Shown here in pieces: positions 25,248 to 34,537 of a DNA stretch of 64,000 nucleotides (its first letter is position 1; the number at the start of each line of letters is the position of its first letter). The position numbers were made by a program, and so were the translations under genes. The notes under the pieces are model-generated. The model was not told the DNA's origin, searched no databases, and worked only from the letters and a program-made list of their open reading frames with translations. Location: NCBI GenBank assembly GCA_947176505.1, contig CAMWQW010000022.1, forward strand, positions 1 to 64,000, in the 5' to 3' direction. Source of the stretch: an uncultured Lachnospiraceae bacterium (GTDB lineage: Bacteria > Bacillota > Clostridia > Lachnospirales > Lachnospiraceae).

Positions 25248-27136
25248 TATGTTACAACCCTCTTAAATTTCTTTTCCATCTCATATTTTGACATAGAGAT
25301 GATTGTGGGACGTCCGTGGGGACAATGATAAGGATTTTCAAGCATTAAAAGCTCGTCAATCAATTGCTCCGCCTCTTGCCTGCTCATCCTCATATTTCCT
25401 TTCACGGCGGCTTTACACGCCATGGAAGCAATCCGGATGCGTATCCCTTCCGGCGTACCCGTCACATTCTCTGCCGACAGTTCGTCCAATATTTCGTGGA
25501 AAAATTCTTTTTCTTCATACCCATATAAATCCAAAGGAATACCACGAATCGCATAATCATTTCCGCCAAATTCTTCTATCGTAAAACCGAGTGCTTTAAA
25601 ATCCCCGGCATGGTCTAGATAGCAATTCTTCTCTCTTCCGCTCAATGTTACAATCATAGGCGGATTAATCGTCTGGGACACGATATCGTGCTCGTTAAAA
25701 CGTCTGATAAACCGTTCATATTTCACCTTTTCATGAGCAGCATGTTGATCGATAATAAGAAGCTTATCCTCATATGATATCAGCCAGTAGGTATCAAATA
25801 ATTGTCCTATAAGTTCATACTTTGCCCTTGCCTGCTCAGACAATATCTTATCCTCAAACAATTCCATCTGCGTAGGATTCTGTATCGTTTTTTCTGCTAA
25901 AACTTCCGAAGACTTTTGTTCCGGAACAATATTATCTGTCGGATAAGACACCGATACGGAATCTTTCGCTGTATGATATACCGGCGTTTCCTGCACGCGG
26001 TTAAATACCGGCTGCGTCACAGGAATATTTGTCTTATAGCCATTTAGCCGCCTGCTCTCAAAAGGTTCCGGAACGGATTCTTTAACGGCATCCCTGCTGC
26101 TCTTAGACTGAGGCGCCTTATCGTCTAAAGACACTTCCGGAATCATCTCCGTCGCGTGCAGTGCCTGATAGACAGCATCTTTAACGGTATCGTAGAATCG
26201 AGGTTCATCTGCAATTCGCACTTCCATTTTGGTCGGATGGACATTTACATCAATCCGGTTTGTATCGATCTGAAAATGGAGCACGCAAAAAGGAAATTTA
26301 TGTTGCATTAAATATGCACGGTATCCTTCCTCGATTGCCTTACTGATCAATGTGCTTTTAATATATCTGCCGTTGACATAGAAAATTTCGTAATTGCGGT
26401 TTGCACGGTTGATGACAGGTTTACCCAAAACACCACAAATCTTGATGCTCTCTTCATTAAACTGAAAAGGTATCAGCTCAGATGCAATCTCCTTACCGTA
26501 AATACGATAAATAATCTCCTGCAGATTATGATTGCCAGTCGTATAAAACTTTGTCTGTCCATTCATGATATATTTAAATGATATGCCCGGATTTGACATG
26601 GCAAGATGCTCCATCAGATCAGCCACATAAGAGCCTTCCGTCTGCGGCTGTTTTAAGAACTTTTTGCGTGGAGGCGTATTATAAAAAAGACTGCGAACCA
26701 GAATGGTAGTTCCGTCGGGAGCGCCGATTTCTTCCTCTTCTTTTTCGATACCGCCTTCCACTACATAGCGAATCCCTGTAAGCTCCTGCGGCGTCTTAGA
26801 AATCATTTCTACCATGGCAACGGCGGCAATACTTGCTAATGCCTCCCCACGGAACCCCAGACTGACCAATCTGGTCAAATCATCTGCAGAAGTGATTTTA
26901 CTGGTGGCATGACGCAGAAACGCATTGCGCACTTGGGTTTTCTCGATTCCGCTGCCATTATCGGTAACACGGATCAATGATGTTCCACCGTCTTTTATCT
27001 CCACAGTAACGGCATCGGCTCCCGCATCAATTGCATTTTCCACCAGCTCCTTAACTACGCTGGAGGGACGCTCCACAACCTCACCTGCTGCAATCTTATC
27101 AATTGTCTGATGATCTAAAATATTTATAATAGCCAT
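25247..27136 (-). CDS. mutL: DNA mismatch repair protein MutL
   Basis: GHKL ATPase that connects mismatch recognition by MutS to strand cutting. The N-terminal ATPase motifs are clear: ELVENAIDAGAD (about 30-41), DNGSGI and GFRGEALASI. A variable linker (about 340-430) precedes the C-terminal domain. That domain carries the nuclease motif DQHAAHEKVKYE (DQHA-x2-E-x4-E), so this MutL should be an endonuclease, as in bacteria without MutH. It is 33 bp from mutS and overlaps miaA. Confidence 0.95.
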   Translation of the reverse strand: MAIINILDHQTIDKIAAGEVVERPSSVVKELVENAIDAGADAVTVEIKDGGTSLIRVTDNGSGIEKTQVRNAFLRHATSKITSADDLTRLVSLGFRGEALASIAAVAMVEMISKTPQELTGIRYVVEGGIEKEEEEIGAPDGTTILVRSLFYNTPPRKKFLKQPQTEGSYVADLMEHLAMSNPGISFKYIMNGQTKFYTTGNHNLQEIIYRIYGKEIASELIPFQFNEESIKICGVLGKPVINRANRNYEIFYVNGRYIKSTLISKAIEEGYRAYLMQHKFPFCVLHFQIDTNRIDVNVHPTKMEVRIADEPRFYDTVKDAVYQALHATEMIPEVSLDDKAPQSKSSRDAVKESVPEPFESRRLNGYKTNIPVTQPVFNRVQETPVYHTAKDSVSVSYPTDNIVPEQKSSEVLAEKTIQNPTQMELFEDKILSEQARAKYELIGQLFDTYWLISYEDKLLIIDQHAAHEKVKYERFIRRFNEHDIVSQTINPPMIVTLSGREKNCYLDHAGDFKALGFTIEEFGGNDYAIRGIPLDLYGYEEKEFFHEILDELSAENVTGTPEGIRIRIASMACKAAVKGNMRMSRQEAEQLIDELLMLENPYHCPHGRPTIISMSKYEMEKKFKRVVT

Positions 27137-27169
27137 ATCTGACCTGCATCTTTCTCTTATAACAACTTA

Positions 27170-29815
27170 TCACCAGCGGTTCTTCAATTTATTCTGTAAT
27201 CTGTACAATGTATTGAGTGCATCAACCGGCGTCAGATTTCCTACGTCAATCTCCTGCAATTCTTTGAGGATATCCTCGTCTTTAACCGTGTCAAAGAGAG
27301 ACATCTGCTCCATATCAACCTCGTCATATTTCACAGGCTTATGTTTCTCATTCTTAATATTGATTTCAATGTTCTGAACTTTCTCTATGATATCGTTGTC
27401 ACTAAGCTGTTCCACAATCTCCTTGGCGCGGTCTATTACCATGTCCGGTACGCCAGCCAGCTTTGCCACTTGGATTCCGTAACTTTTGTCTGCGCCGCCC
27501 TTTACAATCTTACGCAGGAAAACAATGTCATCGCCTTTCTCTTTGACGGCTATACAGTAATTATTGACATTATCCATCTTGTCTTCCAACTCTGTCAATT
27601 CATGATAGTGAGTAGCAAAAAGCGTCTTTGCGCCTAAAATTTTACGGTTACTGATGTGTTCAATCACTGCCCATGCAATACTTAATCCGTCAAATGTGGA
27701 AGTACCTCTGCCGATTTCATCCAATACAAGAAGACTGTCTGCAGTGGCATTTCGAAGAATGTTTGCCACTTCATTCATTTCCACCATAAAAGTAGACTGC
27801 CCGCTGGAAAGATCGTCAGAAGCTCCTACCCGTGTAAAAATATGATCAACAATACCTACATTCGCTTTCTTAGCCGGAACAAAAGACCCTATCTGCGCCA
27901 TCAGAACAATCAGGGCTGTCTGGCGCATATAAGTGGATTTACCTGCCATATTCGGACCGGTGATCACGGCAATACAATGTTTCTGATTATCCAGATAGGT
28001 GTCGTTCGAGATAAACATATCATTATTTATCATCTGTTCCACTACAGGATGTCTTCCGTCTTTGATATCAATAATTCCCTTTTCGTTGAGAGAAGGGCGC
28101 ACATATTGATTGCGTTCTGCCACATAGGATAATGAGGTAAATACGTCTAATTGGGCGACGGCTCTTGCTGTTTTCTGAATGCGTTCCATCTGAGCCGTAA
28201 TCGCATCCCTGACCTCACAAAATATATCATATTCTAAAGATGACAATTTATCTTCCGCATTAAGGATAGAATCCTCTAATTCCTTAAGACGCGGCGTCGT
28301 GTAACGCTCCGCATTGGCAAGTGTCTGCTTGCGTATATAGTCCTCCGGAACAAGATTTTTGTAGGAATTCGTCACTTCAAAATAATAACCGAATACTTTG
28401 TTATATTTGATTCTTAAGTTTCTGATACCGGTGCGTTCGCGGTCTGCCTCCTCAAGTGCAGCAAGCCAATTCTTACCGTCTGTTTTTGCGTTTCGTAAGG
28501 AATCAATCGTTTCACTGAAGCCTTCTTTAATGATGCCGCCATCCCTGATAGAAATGGGCGGCTCCTCAATAATGGAATGATCAATCAAACTGTAAATATC
28601 TTCCAGCCCGTCTATGTGTTCATTGATTTTCGACAGAAGCGATGTGTCTAAATCATGTAATACTGTTTTGATGGAAGGCAGCATGGCAAGCGAATTGCGT
28701 AATGCAATCAAGTCTCTCGGATTCGCTGTCTTATAACTCACCTTGCCTAACAGACGCTCCAAATCATAGATGGCATTTAAATATTCCCGCAGCTCATCTC
28801 TGTCAACACTTTTATTACAAAGCAATTCCACGGCGTCAAGGCGATGCTCCATTTTCGCTTTATCGATCAGAGGCTGCTCAATATATTTGCGTAATAAGCG
28901 CCCGCCCATAGCAGTTTTGGTCTTATCAAGCACACCGAGTAGAGAGCCTTTCTTTTGTTTCTCCCGAAGAGTCTCGGTCAATTCCAGATTACGCCTTGTA
29001 GCACTGTCCAGAAGCATATATTTACTAGTCAAATAAGGATATATATGTGTAAAATGTTCCAGCGATGTTTTCTGGGTTTCATAAAGATATTGTAAAAGAG
29101 CCCCTGCTGCAATTACTCCCGTGGGAAAATCTTCAATTCCGAGACCGGACAACGTATTTACCCGAAAATGCTTTGACAGACTCTTACGGCAATTATCTTC
29201 ATCAAAATAGTGCGATGCCAGAGAATAAATCGTAACGCCGAGGCGATTCTTCAAATCGTCAGTGTCGTAACCACTGACATAAAACGGTTCGTTACAGATG
29301 ATTTCAGAAGGTTCATATTTATTGATTTCATCTTGTAATTTACGAATATCTTCCACCTCGGTCAGATAATAATCTCCGGTGGTGACATCTGCTATGGAAA
29401 TACCTGTTTTGCCCGGAAAATAGACAACACACATCAGATAATTATTTTTCGATTCCTCCAGCGCCTGCATATTTAAATTGGTTCCGGGAGTTACAATACG
29501 GACTACTTCCCGTCTGACAATTCCTTTTGTCTGTTTAGGGTCTTCCATCTGTTCACAGATAGCAACTTTATGTCCTTTAGAAACCAGCTTGCTAAGATAC
29601 CCTTCCAATGCATGATGCGGCACACCGCACATCGGCGCTTTCTCGTCCTGTCCGCAATTTTTACCGGTCAGTGTAATCTCCAATTCCTTAGAAGCCACAA
29701 GGGCATCTTCATAAAACATTTCATAGAAATCGCCTAACCGGTACATGAGGATACAATCCTGATATTCTTTCTTTGTTTCCAGATACTGCTGCATCATCGG
29801 GGTGAGTTCTGCCAT
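27170..29815 (-). CDS. mutS: DNA mismatch repair protein MutS
   Basis: Mismatch-recognition ATPase. The N-terminal mismatch reader has the Phe-x-Glu element in GDFYEMFYED (about residues 28-37). The C-terminal ATPase has Walker A GPNMAGKSTYMRQ (about 618-630), STFMVEMNEVANIL, Walker B LLVLDEIGRGTSTFDG and FATHYHEL. The length of 881 is standard for MutS1. The ribosome binding site is weak. It follows miaB by about 90 bp on the same strand and is probably co-transcribed with mutL. Confidence 0.96.
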   Translation of the reverse strand: MAELTPMMQQYLETKKEYQDCILMYRLGDFYEMFYEDALVASKELEITLTGKNCGQDEKAPMCGVPHHALEGYLSKLVSKGHKVAICEQMEDPKQTKGIVRREVVRIVTPGTNLNMQALEESKNNYLMCVVYFPGKTGISIADVTTGDYYLTEVEDIRKLQDEINKYEPSEIICNEPFYVSGYDTDDLKNRLGVTIYSLASHYFDEDNCRKSLSKHFRVNTLSGLGIEDFPTGVIAAGALLQYLYETQKTSLEHFTHIYPYLTSKYMLLDSATRRNLELTETLREKQKKGSLLGVLDKTKTAMGGRLLRKYIEQPLIDKAKMEHRLDAVELLCNKSVDRDELREYLNAIYDLERLLGKVSYKTANPRDLIALRNSLAMLPSIKTVLHDLDTSLLSKINEHIDGLEDIYSLIDHSIIEEPPISIRDGGIIKEGFSETIDSLRNAKTDGKNWLAALEEADRERTGIRNLRIKYNKVFGYYFEVTNSYKNLVPEDYIRKQTLANAERYTTPRLKELEDSILNAEDKLSSLEYDIFCEVRDAITAQMERIQKTARAVAQLDVFTSLSYVAERNQYVRPSLNEKGIIDIKDGRHPVVEQMINNDMFISNDTYLDNQKHCIAVITGPNMAGKSTYMRQTALIVLMAQIGSFVPAKKANVGIVDHIFTRVGASDDLSSGQSTFMVEMNEVANILRNATADSLLVLDEIGRGTSTFDGLSIAWAVIEHISNRKILGAKTLFATHYHELTELEDKMDNVNNYCIAVKEKGDDIVFLRKIVKGGADKSYGIQVAKLAGVPDMVIDRAKEIVEQLSDNDIIEKVQNIEINIKNEKHKPVKYDEVDMEQMSLFDTVKDEDILKELQEIDVGNLTPVDALNTLYRLQNKLKNRW

Positions 29816-29909
29816 TTATATAAACCGTCTTTCTGTATTTTTGTTATTATCTTAAAGTTATCCGCCCAGTGCCGCATTTACGTTAAAATGAGATCACATT
29901 ATATTCCTC

Positions 29910-31337
29910 TCAGCCAACTACATGACCAGTATAATAGAACCCGTGGCAAGTGTCTAAGGACACTTGTACCATCTGTCCGATCGATGTTCGAGGCGCCGGA
30001 AAATGAACCAGCATATTGTTTGACAAACGTCCTGTCATCAACGATTCATCCTGCTCATTTACTTCCTCCACCAAAGCTTCCATGATCTGTCCCTGCAAGA
30101 GCGCGGCACGTTCTCTCGCCGTATCCTGTACCACCTTCAGAACTTTATCGAATCCTTCTTTTACCATTTCCTCCGGAACCTGATTATCCATGGATGCCGC
30201 CGGTGTTCCCGTCCTTTTGGAATAAATAAATGTAAAAGCATTGTCATATTGAACTTTTCTGACAACGTCAATTGTCTCCTCTACATCTTCCAAGGTTTCT
30301 CCGGGAAATCCTACGATAATATCTGTTGTGATAGCAATATCCGGCATTGCTGATTTGATCTTATGAACCAGTGCAAGGTACTGTTCTTTTGTATACCGCC
30401 TGTTCATCGCCTTCAATATCCTGTTGGAACCTGCCTGTACCGGCAGATGCAGATGGCGGCATATTTTGTCAGACTGTTTCATAACCTCAATCAGTTCATC
30501 AGACAAATCTTTGGGGTGAGACGTCATGAAACGGATACGTTTCAGTCCTTCAATCTGTTCCACTTCCCTAAGCAGCTGCGCAAAAGTAACAGGATGTTCC
30601 AGATTCTTGCCGTAGGAATTAACATTCTGTCCAAGAAGCATAACCTCCACCACGCCGTCACGCACAAGACGTTCAATTTCCATCAGGATATCTTTGGGTT
30701 CTCTGCTCCGCTCCCGCCCCCTCACATACGGTACAATACAATAACTACAAAAGTTATTGCAGCCAAACATGATATTAATACCGGATTTGTATGGATATTT
30801 ACGGTTAACCGGTAAGTCTTCCACAATCTGGTCTGTTTCCTGCCAAATATCTATGACCATCTCGCGGTTCTCAAACATCGTCACAAGAAGCTGTGCAAAT
30901 TTAAAAATATTATGTGTTCCGAAAATTAAATCTACAAATCGATAACTTTTCTTTATTTTGTCGACAACACTATTCTCCTGCATCATACATCCGCACAGAG
31001 CAATTCTAAGATGCGGTTTCTTCCGCTTCAGACTGTTAAGGAATCCCAATCTGCCGTAAACACGCTGATTAGCATTATCCCTTACCGTACAAGTGTTATA
31101 AATGACAAAATCCGCTTCCTCTTCACAATCTGTCGGCGCATATCCAATCTGTGTCAAAATACCCAGCAGTTTCTCAGAGTCTCGGGCGTTCATCTGACAA
31201 CCGAAAGTGGTCACACAACATAAAGGCTGGTGTCCAATCTGCGTTTCCAAATCTGCCACATAGGAAGCGGCTTTTTTCATATATTCTTTCTGTAGCGCTA
31301 ATTCTTTTTCATCGTTTATGGATGTATATTGTGCCAT
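29910..31337 (-). CDS. miaB: tRNA-2-methylthio-N6-dimethylallyladenosine synthase
   Basis: Radical SAM methylthiotransferase acting on i6A37 in tRNA, the product of MiaA. The N-terminal domain carries the auxiliary cluster cysteines (TTFGCQMNARDSE, YNTCTVRDNA, CGCMMQ). The radical SAM motif CxxxCxxC is in NNFCSYCIVPYVRGRE, and a TRAM domain closes the protein. The ATG at 31337 is used because the codon at 31361 is a TTG without a ribosome binding site. The ribosome binding site of the chosen start is also modest (GAGAGA). It lies between degV and mutS. Confidence 0.94.
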   Translation of the reverse strand: MAQYTSINDEKELALQKEYMKKAASYVADLETQIGHQPLCCVTTFGCQMNARDSEKLLGILTQIGYAPTDCEEEADFVIYNTCTVRDNANQRVYGRLGFLNSLKRKKPHLRIALCGCMMQENSVVDKIKKSYRFVDLIFGTHNIFKFAQLLVTMFENREMVIDIWQETDQIVEDLPVNRKYPYKSGINIMFGCNNFCSYCIVPYVRGRERSREPKDILMEIERLVRDGVVEVMLLGQNVNSYGKNLEHPVTFAQLLREVEQIEGLKRIRFMTSHPKDLSDELIEVMKQSDKICRHLHLPVQAGSNRILKAMNRRYTKEQYLALVHKIKSAMPDIAITTDIIVGFPGETLEDVEETIDVVRKVQYDNAFTFIYSKRTGTPAASMDNQVPEEMVKEGFDKVLKVVQDTARERAALLQGQIMEALVEEVNEQDESLMTGRLSNNMLVHFPAPRTSIGQMVQVSLDTCHGFYYTGHVVG

Positions 31338-31373
31338 AACATCTGTCTCTCTGTCTCGCAATTTGAGCTAAGC

Positions 31374-32243
31374 TCAATTTCTTATTTTCTTACAGCATGC
31401 AACTGCCAACGCACCGGGACCGATATGGCAGGCAACGCTTAAGGATAAAGGATCCATGTGGATATCAAATCCCGGAAATTGTGACTGTACTTCGTCTTTC
31501 AACTGCAACGCGGCGTCTATATCATATGTATAAGCAATCTGAAGCCAGATATTATCATTGCTTACACCGCCGAATCGTTTCTCCATATCATTTCGGATGG
31601 CATTCACCATAATAGATTTACCCTGTGATACCGTTCTTGCCTTCGCGAAAGCATCCAGTTTATCACCCTGAATCTGCAGCACCGGTTTCAGCTTGAGAAT
31701 CGTGCCGAGCGCCGCCGCGGCAGGAGTAATTCTGCCTCCTTTTTTCAGATAATACAGAGTGTCCAGCATAATATAAATACTGGAATTAAATTTATCGTTC
31801 TCCAAAAATTCTTTAATCTGGAATGCATCCATACCATGCTCAGTAAGTTGGAGCGCATCCAATGCAGACTGCCTCTGCGTGACGGAAATCCGCTGATTGT
31901 TGACTACTGCAATCTTGCCGTCATAGTCTTCTGCAAGCATCATTGCACTCTGACAAGAACCGCTCAATCCGCTGGACATAGGAATATGAACAATCTCATC
32001 ATAGTCTTTTAAGAGTTCGTCCCACAACTTCATGATGGAATCCGGGGTGGGCTGACTGGTAATCACATCCGCCCCTTCTGCGAGACGCTCATAGAATTGC
32101 TCCTGCGTCAGTGTAATATCTTCATAAAAAGTTTCGTTGTTGATCATAAAAGGCATCGGAAGTACATGCAGACCTAGTTCTTTAGCCTGCGCCTGTGTGA
32201 TACCGCTGTTACTGTCAGTAACGATTGCAATTTTCTTTGCCAT
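31374..32243 (-). CDS. DegV family fatty acid-binding protein (FakB type)
   Basis: DegV/FakB proteins carry a fatty acid that FakA phosphorylates for phospholipid synthesis. The N-terminal VTDSNSGI (about residues 8-15), the PMPFMINNETFYEDI loop and MSSGLSGSCQSA (about 89-100) are characteristic. The length of 289 is normal. A FakA-type kinase gene lies 2.3 kb away on the other side of recG, which supports a joint role. A candidate promoter overlaps the end of recG just upstream. Confidence 0.87.
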   Translation of the reverse strand: MAKKIAIVTDSNSGITQAQAKELGLHVLPMPFMINNETFYEDITLTQEQFYERLAEGADVITSQPTPDSIMKLWDELLKDYDEIVHIPMSSGLSGSCQSAMMLAEDYDGKIAVVNNQRISVTQRQSALDALQLTEHGMDAFQIKEFLENDKFNSSIYIMLDTLYYLKKGGRITPAAAALGTILKLKPVLQIQGDKLDAFAKARTVSQGKSIMVNAIRNDMEKRFGGVSNDNIWLQIAYTYDIDAALQLKDEVQSQFPGFDIHMDPLSLSVACHIGPGALAVACCKKIRN

Positions 32244-32297
32244 ATCTGTTTTCCTTCTCCATATTTTAATAATGAAAGCACATAAAGCCTACTTAAC

Positions 32298-32326
32298 ATA
32301 TTACTTTCAGATAGTTCTAAAGTCAA
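32298..32326 (-). promoter_or_regulatory. Candidate sigma-A promoter for degV
   Basis: On the minus strand TTGACT (32326-32321) and TAATAT (32303-32298) are 17 bp apart. The -35 lies in the last codons of recG, so degV-miaB-mutS may be expressed independently of recG. Confidence 0.5.
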
Positions 32327-34355
32327 CCTCATTTATGAAAGCATGCTCCAAATACTTTCCGATAGAAGCATATTGTTCTCCTTTAAGCGCCGCATCCTGA
32401 CTAAGTATACGCTCTGCCCATTCGCTGGCATTTTGCAGAATATTTGCATCCTGATAAATATCTCCCAATGTAAAGCAAAGAGCGCCGCTTTGTCTGATGC
32501 CAAACAAATCTCCGGGTCCTCTCAACTTCAAATCCTGTGATGCAATATAGAATCCATCGTTAGACTCATTCAGAATTTTCAGTCTCGCTATCGTATCCGG
32601 TTTCTTGGATTTACTCATAAAGATGCAATACGATTGTGCCGTTCCGCGCCCTACGCGCCCGCGAAGCTGATGAAGCTGCGCAAGTCCGAAGCGCTCCGCA
32701 TTCTCTATCATCATAACAGTGGCATTCGGAACATTAATCCCCACTTCTATTACAGTGGTAGACACTAGCACATCAATTTCATGCGCCGCATAAGCTTCCA
32801 TAATACGATTCTTCTCCGCCGGTTTCATCTTACCGTGAAGTGACGCAATCTGTATGGAAGGGGGTAAGATTCCCTTAAGTTTCGCAGTATACGAGACGAC
32901 ATTTTCCAGTTCATCCGTCTCCCCTTCTTCTACCATCGGACAGATGATGTATACCTGCCGTCCCTCAGAAACTTCTTTTTCGATAAAACGATACGCAGTC
33001 TCCCGATAAGAAGTATCCACAACACAGTTTTTGATCGGCAGGCGGTTTGCCGGAAGCTCATCCAGTACGGAAATATGCAAGTCTCCGTATAAGATAATTG
33101 CTAATGTCCGAGGAATCGGTGTAGCGCTCATGACAAGCACATGTACGGTATTTCCTTTCTGAGCCAGACTTTCACGCTGTCGTACTCCGAAACGATGCTG
33201 TTCATCCGTAATCACCAGTGCGAGTCGGTGATAAACTACTTTGTCCTGTATCAGAGCATGTGTACCAAGGATAACATTTGCCTCACCGCTCTCAATCTGT
33301 GCGTAGATGGCACGCTTTTCCTTTGCAGGAGTGGAACCGGTGAGAAGTACCGGATGAATTGGCAGATTATATTGTTTCTGCATCTGTATAAGAGTCTCAT
33401 AATGCTGCGCCGCTAACACTTCCGTAGGTGCCATCATTGCGCCTTGATATCCGTTGGCGACACACATCAGTAATGCAAGAAATGCAAGGATTGTCTTACC
33501 TGAACCAACGTCTCCCTGAATCAAACGATTCATAGTCCGCTCCGATATCAAATCCTCCTGAATCTCTTTCCAGACTCTGTTCTGTGCGCCGGTCAACTTA
33601 TAGGGAAGAGATTCCAATAACCGTGTTGTCTCTGCGACTTCTATCATCGGATATTCGTTGGCAATGCCCTGATTTGCATCCTTCATTCTGCGTACCATTA
33701 GAATAAAGAGCAGGAATTCATCAAAAACCAGACGCTCCCTAGCCTTAATCAACGACTCTCTGCTATCAGGAAAATGCATTTGATGCACGGCTTGTTCCAA
33801 TGTATAAAAGTGATTTGCGTCGCGTATTGTTTCCGGAAGATAGTCTTCTGTCAGAGTCACTGCTTCAACAGCCTGCTTCATCGCTTTTACAAACGTATGA
33901 TTGCTGAGCCCCTTGGTAGTCGGATATCGTGGCAGCATACGGTCTATCATCCTGCCATACTCCTCAGGCTTGTACATTTTCGCCTGTTCCATCACATAGC
34001 GGCTGCCCTTCACCTGAAGAATGCCTCGAAAAACATATTCTATATCGCGCTTTAAGCTATTCTTCAGATACGGCATATTAAAATATGTCATATGCAGTGT
34101 CATACCGTCAGAACAAATCACTTCAAAAGAGGTGATACTTAAGCCTCTTATATGCCTTGTGGCAACATTACCTCGAATGCGCCCGGTGACTGCCACCGGC
34201 AATTCCGTATCAGCTTCATTCAAGCTGACCGGTGCAGAGAAATATTCATAATCCCGCGGATAATAGTGCACCAGTTCCTCCGCAGTCGTGATATGAAGTT
34301 TATAAAATAATTCTGCCGTTTTCTCTCCGATACCCTTAAGCGCCGTAATATGCAT
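32307..34355 (-). CDS. recG: ATP-dependent DNA helicase RecG
   Basis: Branch-migration helicase that regresses stalled forks and processes Holliday junctions. The N-terminal wedge/OB domain (about 1-230) precedes the SF2 motor with Walker A QGDVGSGKT (about 284-292), the DEQHRFG box, SATPIPRTLAI and the QLRGRVGRG motif VI. The length of 682 is typical. It follows the FakA-type kinase gene, close to the Bacillus yloV-recG order, after a hairpin-rich spacer. Confidence 0.95.
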   Translation of the reverse strand: MHITALKGIGEKTAELFYKLHITTAEELVHYYPRDYEYFSAPVSLNEADTELPVAVTGRIRGNVATRHIRGLSITSFEVICSDGMTLHMTYFNMPYLKNSLKRDIEYVFRGILQVKGSRYVMEQAKMYKPEEYGRMIDRMLPRYPTTKGLSNHTFVKAMKQAVEAVTLTEDYLPETIRDANHFYTLEQAVHQMHFPDSRESLIKARERLVFDEFLLFILMVRRMKDANQGIANEYPMIEVAETTRLLESLPYKLTGAQNRVWKEIQEDLISERTMNRLIQGDVGSGKTILAFLALLMCVANGYQGAMMAPTEVLAAQHYETLIQMQKQYNLPIHPVLLTGSTPAKEKRAIYAQIESGEANVILGTHALIQDKVVYHRLALVITDEQHRFGVRQRESLAQKGNTVHVLVMSATPIPRTLAIILYGDLHISVLDELPANRLPIKNCVVDTSYRETAYRFIEKEVSEGRQVYIICPMVEEGETDELENVVSYTAKLKGILPPSIQIASLHGKMKPAEKNRIMEAYAAHEIDVLVSTTVIEVGINVPNATVMMIENAERFGLAQLHQLRGRVGRGTAQSYCIFMSKSKKPDTIARLKILNESNDGFYIASQDLKLRGPGDLFGIRQSGALCFTLGDIYQDANILQNASEWAERILSQDAALKGEQYASIGKYLEHAFINEVDFRTI

Positions 34356-34373
34356 AAATTTCTACCTCAACCT

Positions 34374-34395
34374 AAAAAAGCCCTAATATCAGGGC
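34374..34395 (-). terminator. Intrinsic terminator between the fakA-like gene and recG
   Basis: GCCCT (34380-34384) and AGGGC (34391-34395) form a compact stem followed on the minus strand by six T residues. It lies about 20 bp before recG and about 145 bp after the kinase stop codon. Confidence 0.7.
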
Positions 34396-34418
34396 GCATA
34401 CTTGCGAGTTTCATATTA

Positions 34419-34453
34419 CCCGGAAGAGCGCAGACATTCTACACTCTTCCGGG
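34419..34453 (-). repeat. Perfect 10-bp inverted repeat in the recG upstream region
   Basis: CCCGGAAGAG (34419-34428) and CTCTTCCGGG (34444-34453) form a perfect stem with a 15-nt loop and no T tract. With a small hairpin at 34499-34511 and the terminator at 34374-34395, this makes three stem-loops in 140 bp of 3' untranslated sequence. Confidence 0.65.
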
Positions 34454-34537
34454 CACAACTTGATATAATATATTGAACTTACTTTCCATTTATTTAAGTC
34501 CGCGCAGCGGAACTCGTAATCGAACAATACTCAATTT

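Noticed and set aside
31361..31376. TTGAGCT/AGCTCAA palindrome at the degV stop as a terminator
   Set aside because: The arms are almost contiguous, leaving a very small loop, and no T run follows, so transcription probably continues between miaB and degV.
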